From Marisa cornuarietis (taxonomy: Eukaryota > Mollusca > Gastropoda > Architaenioglossa > Ampullariidae): a stretch of DNA of 64,000 nt. Positions 1 through 10,519 of the stretch are shown one piece after another. Location: positions 6,233,001-6,297,000 of the forward strand of contig SMMW01000555.1 of NCBI GenBank assembly GCA_004794655.1, written 5' to 3'. The position numbers were made by a program, and so were the translations under genes. Each line of letters begins with the position of its first letter. Position 1 is the stretch's first letter. The notes beneath the pieces are model-generated. The model did not search any database. It was not told where the DNA came from and saw only the letters and a program-made list of their open reading frames with translations.

Positions 1-799
1 AGAAGATTCTCAAGAGATGAGCAAGGTGTGGGTAAAAATAAACAGAGTCGATAAGAAATGAAGGGGAGTGAATAGAAAAGGAAGAAAGCTAATATGAAAA
101 CGAAGGTGTGTAAAAACGAAAGGGAAGATTCATGAAACTGATGTTAGACGTCGAGCCAGTAACTAAGGCCGATAATCTTGCCCAGCAGAAGAGTCTATAA
201 ATCACGCAGAGCCAGAGCAAAGGGCCAGACACAATATCTAAACGGAAGACACCTGATCCTTCCTGTTTTGGTGACACCTAACTAGCTATTTCATGGGCCA
301 TCGGACCGAGCAAAAGATACGCGAAGATACTCTATTCAAGAGGTAGGTCGGGAGTTATGAGAGGAATAAATAAAAATAAGGAAATGGGAGAAACAGAAAA
401 AAGTGACATCAGAAAAATATGAAAAATGGTTCCTGCTGCTTTGAACATGTCCAGCAAAGTTGTAGTACCCGAAGATAGGAGTGAATATCTGACATTCTTG
501 TGATGCCATTGATGGAGTCTTGTTTGTGGATGGCTGCATTATTTGTTTTCAAAGTACACTAGCTGACGAATAGTCTGTGAGTGAGTGCATGTCGACCTAG
601 AGTAGGGCATGACAAGCCAATGGCACATGGAAGGGATCGTTGTGCGATCGTCAGAAGATTCCGATGATGATGTTTCCTGACCCTGTCTGGAGCAAGACGA
701 ACTAAGCAGAGATGGAAGTTGATCAAGCGGTTTGGAGGGGTCCTTGGCACACACATGCCGGCGAAGGCCCCTGGATGCTTACCTACCATCACTACCTTC

Positions 800-800
<1 letters not shown>
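1..800. other. Gene-free flank
   Basis: No domain, splice pair or repeat family is recognised here. Several short minus-strand frames overlap one another and have no shared features of a gene. Intergenic or intronic sequence is the likeliest reading. Confidence 0.5.

Positions 801-801
<1 letters not shown>

Positions 802-868
<67 letters not shown>
802..868. repeat. (AC)n microsatellite
   Basis: A pure AC dinucleotide run of about 33 units. The Thr/His open frame across it is a product of the repeat. Confidence 0.97.
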
Positions 869-871
<3 letters not shown>

Positions 872-926
872 AACCAGGTAAAGAGAGCGAGAGGCAGGTG
901 CTGGGAGAGACTGAGGAATCCTATTT

Positions 927-1514
927 ATGTCAATTAAAATAGTATTATGGTCAACTTCGCAAATCTTTTGTCCTCAGCGCACGCTTGGCTGGAGCGTGAC
1001 TACCAATGCTTTCACAATCAGTCCGACAGCGAAGGCAGCTGGTGGGCGTCTGAAGACTGTTGTCATTTCAAAACATCTCTCCTGTGATGTGGAGTTGAAT
1101 CCTAATCCCCAGGCCGGCCGCGAGAAATCTGCTCGCACCAGATGCCACTCCAAAGCTTTGGGTGTCGCCATCACTTGGCGGTTTGTCAAAAACTCAATAT
1201 CGCCAGCCAGCAAACCAGCGGATGGTGGGTGGTCCCCTCGGCCGGCGATAACCTCCCTTTGGAGAGGCCTGGCGGAAATGCAAATGTCAAGCTGTTGTGT
1301 ATTCTCTAGCATTACGATGGGTAGCACGATAGACGAAAAAGTTGTTTTCCCCTTCTCTGTACTGTATGCGATTTGTATATTTTATCTACTATACATCGTT
1401 GAAGGGTTCTTCTGTCCTCCGCTGATACGAAAAAGTACAATCAGATCCTACGGGGACTGTTCAGTGCATGACTATCAAGTAACCAGTTCCTTCTGTCTTT
1501 CATACTTTTACTAA
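927..1514 (+). pseudogene. Open frame with decayed 2A-like motif, probable LINE relic
   Basis: This ATG-initiated frame of 195 codons is one of the two longest in the window and is not made of simple repeat. Residues 51-61 read LSCDVELNPNP. The 2A ribosome-skipping consensus is D-x-E-x-N-P-G-P, so the Asp, Glu, Asn and both Pro are kept, but the essential Gly is Asn. 2A-like motifs are known in CR1/L2-type non-LTR retrotransposons of invertebrates, which is why a LINE relic is the preferred reading. No endonuclease or reverse-transcriptase motif follows. The C-terminal third is hydrophobic (around residues 138-160), but that part is A/T-rich and may be chance. The opposite strand is also open for 117 codons, a warning that base composition alone may explain some of the openness. 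Altogether this is a degenerate element fragment rather than a working gene. Confidence 0.35.
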
Positions 1515-2046
1515 ACCCTTCCTAACTTAATTTTTTTTACTTTCACCGAATTATTATACTACGGCTTACTATTGATAGTATTATCTCACTGCCTTATTCT
1601 ACTTTTACTCAATAGTTGATATTGTGAATACTTATACTGAATATCTCCTGACTTATTCTACTTCTACTAAAGATCTCTTTTGCTTTATTGTACTTCCTTC
1701 TCGTGTCACAGTCACCGTGCTGACACACCTTGCACAACCTGCCTGCAAGGGAAAATGAATCATCACCAAAGTCAGTGGTGCGTAAAGTGAATTCCCGGCA
1801 TCGTTTTACTCAGGTGTGAAAAGCAATTTCAAAAAGCTGGCTTTGGGCTTGACGCACTTGATTTCCAGAGCAGCTTTGACATTTCTGAGGCCCTCATCCA
1901 CGTTGGCCAAGCTTCACTGAAATTACAAGTGAACGTGTGATTGCGCATGATGAGAGCGGTTGGAAAGTCCGTCTAACTTGAGAAAAAGACTTTTTATTAT
2001 TCTTTGAGTTTTTATGTTTGGGTTGTAAGCCCCCTTGCTGTATTTT
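1515..2046. other. Gene-free stretch with a weak repeated block
   Basis: Two similar blocks containing ATTCTACTT, about 59 bp apart (near 1597 and 1656), suggest an old tandem duplication. Nothing else is recognised. Confidence 0.4.
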
Positions 2047-2062
2047 CGTACGTACGTACGTA

Positions 2063-2145
<83 letters not shown>
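2047..2145. repeat. (CGTA)n followed by (CA)n compound microsatellite
   Basis: About five CGTA units (2047-2066) run directly into about 39 CA units. Overlapping Thr/His and Cys/Val open frames come from this tract. Confidence 0.97.
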
Positions 2146-2147
<2 letters not shown>

Positions 2148-2774
2148 CTCTACCCTTCACATCTAGCAAAAATTCTGAAATTCGGGTTGCTGTCCAAGTC
2201 TATATAACAAGTCGATGCAATATGCACTTCGGGGAATACAGCTGCAGTCGCTACAAGACATTTATTCCAGACCTAAAGAGGCTCCTCTCCTGAAAGGGAA
2301 TGAAATCCATCGCCACGTTTTGTCGGTTCTTCTCTGGAGAGAGTCTTCTCTTCTAATCTTGTCCATCCCGGAGCAGTAGGTCTGTCTGATATGCTAGCCG
2401 GCAAAGGCAATTTTATTCGCACGAGCCTTGATGAAATATGAAGCATGGTAAGGTTCTGTGGACGCGATTTAGCCAGAAAAAAGGTGACTAGCACCATGCA
2501 GTGAATCTGTGCCGGATGAAGATGCCAGTGGCAAGAACTGGTGTAGTACCGAGAGACCTGGGCCCGCTGCACACTGTCAACCACGCGTTATGCGGAAGGA
2601 CCCACGGGAAAAGGATGAACACAGTACTACACTCTGCTCTGCCACCGATTGTCGCTGACCTGAAACTGTTGGGCTTGCGTGGTGGTAACATCCACAGACA
2701 GTGGGCTTCATCTAATACAGGTCGCCATGGGCAGGCAGATGCAGCTGAACAATCATAAGGTCTGTGCCTCACAT
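2146..2774. other. Unique sequence, no gene recognised
   Basis: Short frames are open on both strands between about 2270 and 2770, with slightly higher G+C. None has a recognisable domain or a convincing splice pair. Confidence 0.35.
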
Positions 2775-2791
2775 CTTTCTTTCTTTCTTTT

Positions 2792-2851
<60 letters not shown>

Positions 2852-2853
2852 TC
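2775..2853. repeat. (TTTC)n microsatellite
   Basis: About 19 TTTC units with one early interruption. Phe/Leu/Ser open frames here are repeat-derived. Confidence 0.97.
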
Positions 2854-3007
2854 GTTGTCGCCTTCTCCCAGTCCGTCTATCCTTTGATTTGTCGGTGTTA
2901 TAGTGTCATATACTTACTATTTTCCTTCTCTTTTATTTCTCCATACCTTGTTTTCGTTCATCATTATTTCAATCATAGATTGATATGTTTACCTATTAAC
3001 CCATTAG

Positions 3008-3262
3008 TCTCTAGGGGAAGTGGAATTGGTTAGAGCGCTGGCGTCCGAACCGAGAGCGCGCCGGTTCAATTCCCGATAAGCGCAGCAAACCTCCCCCAGT
3101 CGACCAGCTGAATGTGTACCTGACGGCAAATAAAGGTGACTCCATAGAGGGTAAGGCAGCGAAGGAGAGGAGATTGGCACCACCCTCATGTAAATGCTGT
3201 CACCGAAAAAAGTGGTGTCTCTAACACCTCACTCCCCAACGACCTGAAAAGGTTATGGGATG
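3008..3262 (+). mobile_element. tRNA-derived SINE, near full length
   Basis: The head has both internal RNA polymerase III promoter boxes: an A box around 3030 (TGGTTAGAGCG) and a B box at 3062-3072 (GGTTCAATTCC), about 35 bp apart as in tRNA. The clover-leaf does not continue past the head, so this is a SINE rather than a tRNA gene. A tRNA-unrelated body follows, including CCCCCAGTCGACCAGCTGAA and a run near 3130-3190, and ends around 3260. SINEs move with the enzymes of a partner LINE. No clear target-site duplication could be assigned by eye. The minus-strand open frame inside it is a shadow. Confidence 0.8.
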
Positions 3263-4496
3263 GGTCAGTGTGTATATGTTTGATTTCATTTATGTTTGTA
3301 TGAAATTAGGGAGTTTTATTTAGCTAGGTGTTGTACAATAGAGCTGTTATTTAATTATCTCCTCCTACAATTCTGTTTTTAATTTCCGATGCACAAACAT
3401 GGATATTAAATTCAGAAAGTATTGTTCCCTCATTTCTGTTAAGATTATTAATTTGTTTGAAACCTTTTCACTCTGACGTCGCCCACCTGGGCGTGTGTTT
3501 ATTCCTTAGACTGTAATTTCTCTCGAAAGCATACATCCTATCGACTGACCACTACCAGAAAAGCTCACATTCTGCTGAATCCCCCCCCCACCGCACCCAG
3601 AATTATCGGAACGACCAGACTTCTTACGCGTTCCAGGACACTACCCGGCACGGTGAGTGGGATGCCAGAGATAAACTCTCAGTTTGAATGACATTTCGTC
3701 GAACGATAATAGTCTATCTAAACCAGTGTGCTCAACAATTCAGCTAAAAAAAGACATCGTATTTTATAGACTATAGCAAAGAAAAGCAATCGTCTGGAAC
3801 TTGTGTGAACCTTTGAAATTTGATGATAAATAACAGAGAACAGTTATTATTTGTTGAATAACAATGACCATTCTGTAACAAAATAAAATTACTTTCTGTA
3901 ATCTCATTGTAGAACGTAGAAGCGATACTGGGATGTATACGAAGGTTGATTTTTTTTATCGTCAAAGTACTTCATAAGTTCAAAAGTATGATAATTCGGT
4001 TTTGCATCAGGGTTGTCAGAGCGATCGAGTTTTGAGCATACTATGGGTGGTTGGATATTTTCCCCTGACTTTTGATCATCCAAGAGCAACGGACTTTCAT
4101 CAAACTTACATTCCCGCACATGCAGCCAAGCATGAATGCTTCTAGACACCCATGAATATTGCCACAAAAACATCGCTCACTCCTTGCGCTAAAAGTTAGT
4201 GTACGAGAACTTATTCAGAGAGGACGGAAATATCTTCTCCATGACAGCACTGGCGCCTGCAACGACAACAACAGCAACAAACGAAGCAGCAGCGTGGTCA
4301 ATGCTGATTCAAAAGGAGAGCGGAGTGCGTAGCCGTGTTGTGGAGAAAATGCCGGGAACAGTGCCGAATATTGATATATTAACAGGGCCAGGGGACGACT
4401 CATTATATTTTTTGCAAATATTCCTCAGAATAATACTTTTGTCCTGCAACATTTTTTGACCAAACTGCATATGAATGGAATTCAGATACTTTTATA

Positions 4497-4497
<1 letters not shown>
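3263..4497. other. Gene-free stretch
   Basis: A/T-rich sequence with a C run near 3583. The minus-strand frames at 3771-4173 and the plus-strand frame at 4199-4459 show no domain and no splice pair. Confidence 0.45.
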
Positions 4498-4540
<43 letters not shown>

Positions 4541-4544
4541 ACAC
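4498..4544. repeat. (CA)n microsatellite, one interruption
   Basis: About 23 CA units broken by one T near 4536. Confidence 0.95.
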
Positions 4545-4720
4545 TTGGGAATACTATTGACGGTGGTTCTGTAGTATCGTTTTTTTTTTTGTTTTTTTTT
4601 TAAAGGAGTAAAGTTAGAAGAGCAAGGGAAAGGGATTAGAACAATCTTTTATTCTAAATAAATACATTGGGATTGATTTGGTGAAAGTTATTTCAGGTCT
4701 CAGCACCAACAGTGTGACTG

Positions 4721-4744
4721 CCCTGACCACCCCTTCCCCACCCC
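4721..4744 (-). other. Putative G-quadruplex motif
   Basis: Read on the minus strand there are four G runs (4, 4, 4 and 3 bases) with loops of 1, 2 and 6 bases, which meets the usual G-quadruplex pattern. Folding is inferred. Confidence 0.5.
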
Positions 4745-5300
4745 GGGTGTGTATAGAGAAAATAATGTCACCTGTCTAAGCTGCACCTCGTTGTTTCTTT
4801 GAAGTGGCCGCCCTCAACAGGGTCTGCTGCACGATCCGAAAAACTCGTGGTTAGGACAACAGAGTGAGCTGATAGCTAAGTTTTTTTATCAAAGGATCGG
4901 CGATGAAATCAAAGGGAGTTGCGCCCTTCGTCATCCGTCATGCACCAGTCTCCTGTGCTTGTGTTTCCCGTCTCTCTCAGAGCTCGTGAGCGCCCGTGCA
5001 TGCTCGAATGGATCTAGGCGTGTTGCTTCCACGTGTGCTGACATTGGCAAGAGTTAGCAAGAAAATAGGAAGAGAGCAGTAAGGTGAAGGGTGAGAATGA
5101 ACAAATAAAAGAGAAAGAAATTAGAACGGACAGACAGACAAATACATGCAAGCAGTCAGTCTTTTCTATAAAAAGACTTATACTATGATAAATATGGCTT
5201 GCATCAGTGTATATATGTGCGTGTAAGACTTGTCCCATCGTACACAAGACGTGAGGTAGATAGGGAATCGGTGTTTTACGCCGAACCAGCATAGAAGACT
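4745..5300. other. Gene-free stretch
   Basis: No gene, repeat family or regulatory element is recognised. The minus-strand frame at 5014-5292 is hydrophobic and A/T-driven, with no domain. Confidence 0.4.
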
Positions 5301-5425
5301 ATGTTTCATGTACCACTTGCAAAATATAAAATCATGCCCGAGACGAGATCTGAACCCCGGACATTAATTTTTCACTGTAACGTCTGCGGTAGCGGACCGC
5401 TCATAAGGAACATTTACTCTAACAT
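5301..5425 (-). mobile_element. tRNA-derived SINE fragment
   Basis: Read on the minus strand it contains TTACAGTGAAAA, then CCGGGGTTCAGATCTCGTCT with a B-box-like GGTTCAGATCT, then CGGGCA. The same ordered blocks occur on the plus strand at 29270-29360, so the two are copies of one family. The A-box part is worn and both ends are uncertain. Short plus-strand frames over it are shadows. Confidence 0.55.
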
Positions 5426-5559
5426 AAAGAAATATGTACTACTGGTAAAAGAGATGAGAATTCTAACTGGCAATAAAAACACTCAACCCTTTACTTTTTC
5501 ATCTCAACAGTGGCATCGTATGGTGAATGTAAGTTCCAGCTATAAAAGTCGGCTTCTCG

Positions 5560-5587
5560 CGTCTTTCTTTCTTTCTTTCTTTCTTTC
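5560..5587. repeat. (TTTC)n short microsatellite
   Basis: About seven TTTC units. Confidence 0.85.
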
Positions 5588-5589
5588 TA

Positions 5590-6615
5590 TGTTGTGACAG
5601 GGTCATCTCCGAGTGTACGCGATGTTGCTGATGACGATTTGGGGAGATGTAGGGAGAAGGTTGTGGGATCTACCTCCAGACAACATCAGGCATCAAAAGC
5701 ATCAAACAAGCTTTTCGCTAAATTCGTCGTTTTTATTTTCTTTTAGTAATAATACCTTCACAGTCACCTCTGCTCTTGGGCTCTATTCCCATCGGCTGTC
5801 TGTGCATAACAGCGTCAAATGTTTTATTAACTAGCACAGTGAGGCATGATTTATCAGCTAACTAGCCATTCACGACTAATACTAGTAGATTTGGAGAATT
5901 GTATTTCCACTAGCTCTGCTTGCAAGACCAAATAAAAGCATGGCTGCGACCTTTTTTCCTCCCACATATTTATTAGCCGCCTGATATGTTACGCCAAGGC
6001 ATCGTGCATGTTCCCTGCTTACTTGATTGTTGAGATTACTCGAGGGGGGCAGTGTCAGAATAAAAGCCTGAGCTGCTTTCAAATGTCATGCTACCGCTTA
6101 GCTTCCAGCGACAGCCTTCAGAAGTATAACCTATAATTTTGAAACAAAATCTAGGGTTGTGACACACCCCTGTAACGAGTAACAACACAGAAACCAGTCA
6201 CGCAAACGATTTGGCCGCAGTTTCCTGGACAGAGGAAGGAAGTATGGGTGGGTTGAGGTGTGGGTGTTGTTGCTGTTTTTTCTTTCAGAACTGACCGATT
6301 CTCGCTGGCCGTTTCCAAGATTCAGCTAAGATGGCAAAGCTGCCATGACGTAGTCGCGCGTTCAATGGCGCCCCATGGCGGCCCATACAATCCAATTAAA
6401 CGACTCTGCCGAAGACATCTGTCATATATCGATTCGCTGATTGTCTCGATCAGCGAAGGGTCCTTAGGGAAGGCATGAAGAGCAATCTCTATGAGCTTCT
6501 TGCAGGGACGAGCACTGGGCTGTGGTGCTGTTGCAGGCATTCATGGTATTGCGCAAGTCCCGCAGACTGGGAGAGCGAAAATGCTCATGCCTTTTCTTCT
6601 GTCCAATTTACTTGC
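5590..6615. other. Gene-free stretch
   Basis: Several frames of 60-73 codons on both strands have no domain, motif or splice support. Confidence 0.4.
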
Positions 6616-6618
6616 TTT

Positions 6619-6619
6619 C

Positions 6620-6650
<31 letters not shown>
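6619..6650. repeat. (CAA)n microsatellite
   Basis: About ten CAA units, giving poly-Gln or poly-Asn in chance frames. Confidence 0.95.
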
Positions 6651-6654
6651 CCAT

Positions 6655-7820
6655 AAAATTTGATCCAAATTTACAAAGAAGGTAATAAAAATACATTAAA
6701 TTCGGTAGTTTCAGCTTTCATAGATTTATATGTTTATTGCTGCACTGTTTATCGCTCCACTGCACTCAACAGCAGATTCTTTTTCACATCGTTGCAATCT
6801 TGTTCTTGTTAGTTTTATTCCATATGTGACTTCTTTCGTTGTGTGCTCTTCGTCGTTTCGACAAATTAACCTAACTTGTAAAAAAGCTTAACTCTCTACA
6901 TTATTTTATATTTTATATATTTATCTGGTTCCTTAATCATATAAACTTCATAAAGACAGACTACGCAGATAAGATGAAAGGTGGAGTCTAGAATGGCAGG
7001 CAGTACGTAGAGAGTAGAGTAGGAAGCTTGTTCCTTTTTCTTCTCCTTTTCACAGTGTTACCATTTTAGTCTTTACATTTTTTTTACCTTCTCACCTTCT
7101 TATTCGTTCACCCGTTCATTGGTTTCTTCATTCATTCTTCCAATTTTGACCAGGAAGTTTTTGCTTTCCCCTTAATTTATTGCATTAACTGTTTTTTTAC
7201 TTTTTATTTTGTTCCGTTAGGATGCTTTTAGTAATCTCTTTGCCCCTTCTCCTTTTGGCAAAACATTTCAATCAAGTTTTTTGACAAATGATTTCTCATT
7301 AGGAGAAAAATCAATTGAACATGCATTGCTTATTTTTGAGTTCCCTTATTTCTTTTCTTCTCAACTTCCTTTAATTTTATTATGCCACACACGCAAACAG
7401 GCTAATGTTCACATGGGTATGTTCCCACGCTTTCTAATTTAACAGAAAGAGCATAATAAGCATTATATAAGAAAAAAAACCACTTACAAACACACACAAA
7501 CACCCATGTACGCAAGCTGCTATTCTTTATTCCTGTTTTTTTCCCTCCAAAAGTAGCATATTTTAATGTTCTAAAGCAAAAGATACTCTACGAACTGTAC
7601 TTCAGGCATCTGTCTTGACCAATTATTTTATAACCTTTCCGACCCTTCACGTACAGTTTCAAAAGAAAAATACAACCGTGATTTCTACTGCACCTTTTAG
7701 ACAAGATTGCGACGAAAAAGATTTTATCTCTAACGCTCCAATAATCTAGTTGCTTTATAATTCAGCCGTGGATGCACTTTTCTTAATGGAGCCATCATTA
7801 ACGCGTTGACCCTCTACTGA
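6655..7820. other. A/T-rich gene-free stretch
   Basis: Long A/T-rich sequence without any open frame of note. No repeat family is recognised. Confidence 0.5.
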
Positions 7821-7826
7821 ACTTTC

Positions 7827-7847
7827 ATTGGTCAATCAGAGCACGTG
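7827..7847. promoter_or_regulatory. Inverted CCAAT box next to an E-box
   Basis: ATTGG (7827-7831) overlaps TCAATCAGAG and is followed by a perfect CACGTG E-box at 7842-7847. This spacing is typical of NF-Y plus bHLH sites in metazoan promoters. No convincing first exon is seen nearby, so function is unproved. Confidence 0.3.
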
Positions 7848-7849
7848 AT

Positions 7850-8890
7850 TCGATCTGGAGTGTGGCTAGTCGAGCTGGTCAAGAAACAGTATTTTGATTA
7901 TTTCACGGTCCGCTGGCTTTGGAAAAGATACGACTTCTGTCTCAGGAAGTTAAGTGAGCGTTCAGCTTAGATTTCTCACACTGCCTTTTTCTGTCTTCTT
8001 ATACCTCCTTCGTTTATGCTTCATCTCACTCATTTTGTAGTGGTTGTGTATTTTGCTCTGTTACCGTTTATTCAATTATCTGAAGTATCATTTTTGTGTT
8101 TCATTCAATTTGTTGTAATGTAACGTTAATAAATATATGTTTTTGTTTGTACTCTGAAATAGAACAATATATGTCTTGAATCTAGTCCATATTAATCTTG
8201 AATAAGCTATTGATTCCTGTCCATGTTGAAAGAAAACTGCAATAAATTTACTAAATTACACACCCAAGTCATCTAAGGACAATGAAATTTAAAAGGCTGT
8301 AAGTTAATATGCGAGCATAGACTTTGCAGATATGTTGAAATGCACTGTGTGTGCCCACGTTCATTCATTCATATAAATGATAGTTATTTTACTCTCTCTC
8401 GATATATATATATATATAAATAACACAGATTAGTTAATTAAGCTAAGAAATGGGTTTAACAGCTTTACATGAGGAGTGCTTGGGAACAGACTTAAAGGGC
8501 TTTAGATATTTTGCTTCAGGCTTAAGATCGATTAGTTAGTTCATCCATCCTCTCTCCAGGGTGCTATGTTTTAAGAGGTGCAAATTTCAAGGCGACACCG
8601 CCTGCTGCATGGCAAACAGGGTGTGCATCTAATTGGGGTGATGAGTGTCAAAGTTCGAGTTCTCAGATCAGAGGGGTCCAGCGCGGCGCGTGTCATTGGC
8701 CTCATTTACATGTTTGATGAGCCTGATGCGAGTTTTGCGGCCGCTCGGAGCTGCGCATAGCGTTTTGTGAGGCCACAGAGGGAGAACACTTGGGATCACC
8801 AGCAGCAATACGCTTCCTTTCAATAGAATTAAACCACCTGCTGTGCGTGTGCGCACTTGTCAACACATTATTACATGTCCCTACGCGCGC
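7850..8890. other. Gene-free stretch
   Basis: Contains a short (AT)n at about 8402-8417. Frames between 8578 and 8890 on both strands lack domains. Confidence 0.4.
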
Positions 8891-8892
8891 AA

Positions 8893-8966
<74 letters not shown>
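8893..8966. repeat. (GCAC)n then (CA)n compound microsatellite
   Basis: About seven GCAC units pass into about 22 CA units. The same compound design recurs at 36741-36836 and 56733-56780. Confidence 0.96.
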
Positions 8967-8968
<2 letters not shown>

Positions 8969-10330
8969 ATGGGTTTCGGAAGCTTGCAGCTAGCAACACT
9001 TCTTACCTCTGAATGCTTAACATCCATTTGGCTGTGCCCCTGTGTCATCATGGCTTAGCTGCGTTTTTGTTTTATCACTTTGTCTTTTCTAGGCATAGCT
9101 AACACAACATTATTATTTTGTGAATACTTATTCCATACTCACGAAATTCCACATTTATATATATATATATTGTGGATGTGCGCGCGTGTGCGTTCGTGCT
9201 TGTGTTTGTGTGTAATGGCAGCTCAGGGCATCCCACTTATATAACGGGTCACGCAATACACGTCAGACGCAAATATAAAATGTAAAACTTTCTGAGAGAA
9301 CATTACACTTAAGAGCAAGATTACTAGTTTTTACCTTTTCTTAAACCGCAATTTTGTGTTGTTGTTGTAGCCACTGGCGTAGCATTTTAGGTTATAGAAG
9401 CAGCTTTATGGTCAAGCTTACAGATTCCTGATTATTCATTGTAGTTTACTGTCATACCTACCCCCTCGAGACTGTGCATAGCCCCATACTCTGACATACA
9501 TTTCCAAGAGCCTGATTCCTTGGTTTAGCGACATACAATGACAGTAATCACAAGAGAAGAACTTAATTTGATGACCGAAAATAAACACGAGGGAACTGTC
9601 ATAATCAGTACACAGGGACTGAGATTTCAAACACTGAAGCGCACACGAACAAAAGAATTGACAACTGTATAGAAATACCCACTACCCTCATGGTGTCCTT
9701 TTTCTGTCCACTAACGTCAACAGATTTTTAACTCGAGGAACTGAAAGCAAAGATGCTCACTAAAACTGAGGAGACAGCGCAGCAGCAAATCAGCACCAAA
9801 AAACAACAGTAAGAACAACATCAGAGAAGAGGAATATCTGAATATCTAATCGTCAAGTTATGGCGACATGTGCTCGAAGAAATAATGAAGTTCCGCTAGT
9901 GTCATAACCTTCCAAGAATTTACATCCCCACCTGTGTGTAAAGTGATGATCTCGTACTGTTTGCATAAACAGTGTACGAAAGGTGCAGGATACAACTTTA
10001 AAGTTCATAAGAGAAATCTGCACACATCTGCATTAACGCAAAGTGAAAAAATACAAACCTGCTTTATTGGGGAAAGTTAAAAAAATATTCAGGCCATACT
10101 TCATGAAAATTCTTTAAGTGTAACTTTTCAATAGAGTGTGCTAATTTTGCATGCGAATTCCCTCAGGAAGCAAAGGCTGTGGCAAAGGAACCTCTTGTCC
10201 GCCTTCAGCCCTATGCATCATGCAAGGTATTTGGCGAAGAGAGATCCTGTTTATCGCGAGGTTTAGTTTAGTGATCGCATTGAAGATGAGCAGAATGAAC
10301 GACCTGTGCTTTCCTTTCACGACACAAGCG
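8967..10330. other. Gene-free stretch
   Basis: A/T-rich. Includes a short (AT)n near 9158 and a GT-rich patch near 9180-9215. No gene is recognised. Confidence 0.45.
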
Positions 10331-10344
10331 CTCGAGGGGAGCAT

Positions 10345-10470
10345 AATCATCATTGGCAGCATCCATGGCGGGACTGGTCTAGAACCTTCTGAGGCATCCA
10401 GAAAGAAGTCGAACCCTGATCGCTGGTCGCACGAAGGCTGGTCATTGAAGGCCACGGGGGCCACGAGAAA
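10345..10470 (-). mobile_element. tRNA-derived SINE fragment
   Basis: On the minus strand a near-consensus B box, GGTTCGACTTC, lies at about 10405-10415. It is preceded by a tRNA-like arm CCTTCGTGCGACCAGCGA and followed by TTTCTGGATGCC. The A box is degraded (TGGCCTTCAATGACC). The frames of 115 and 123 codons that cross this locus start at non-ATG codons and are treated as chance. Confidence 0.5.
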
Positions 10471-10519
10471 GAAAGGGCCACACAAGAGATATGAATGAAA
10501 ACTAACGACCAAGAGGCTA

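Noticed and set aside
3008..3075. A functional tRNA gene
   Set aside because: The A and B boxes are good, but the acceptor stem does not pair and a SINE body continues downstream.
10151..10512. Opposed frames of 115 and 123 codons
   Set aside because: The minus frame starts at TTG rather than ATG, and both cross a SINE fragment.
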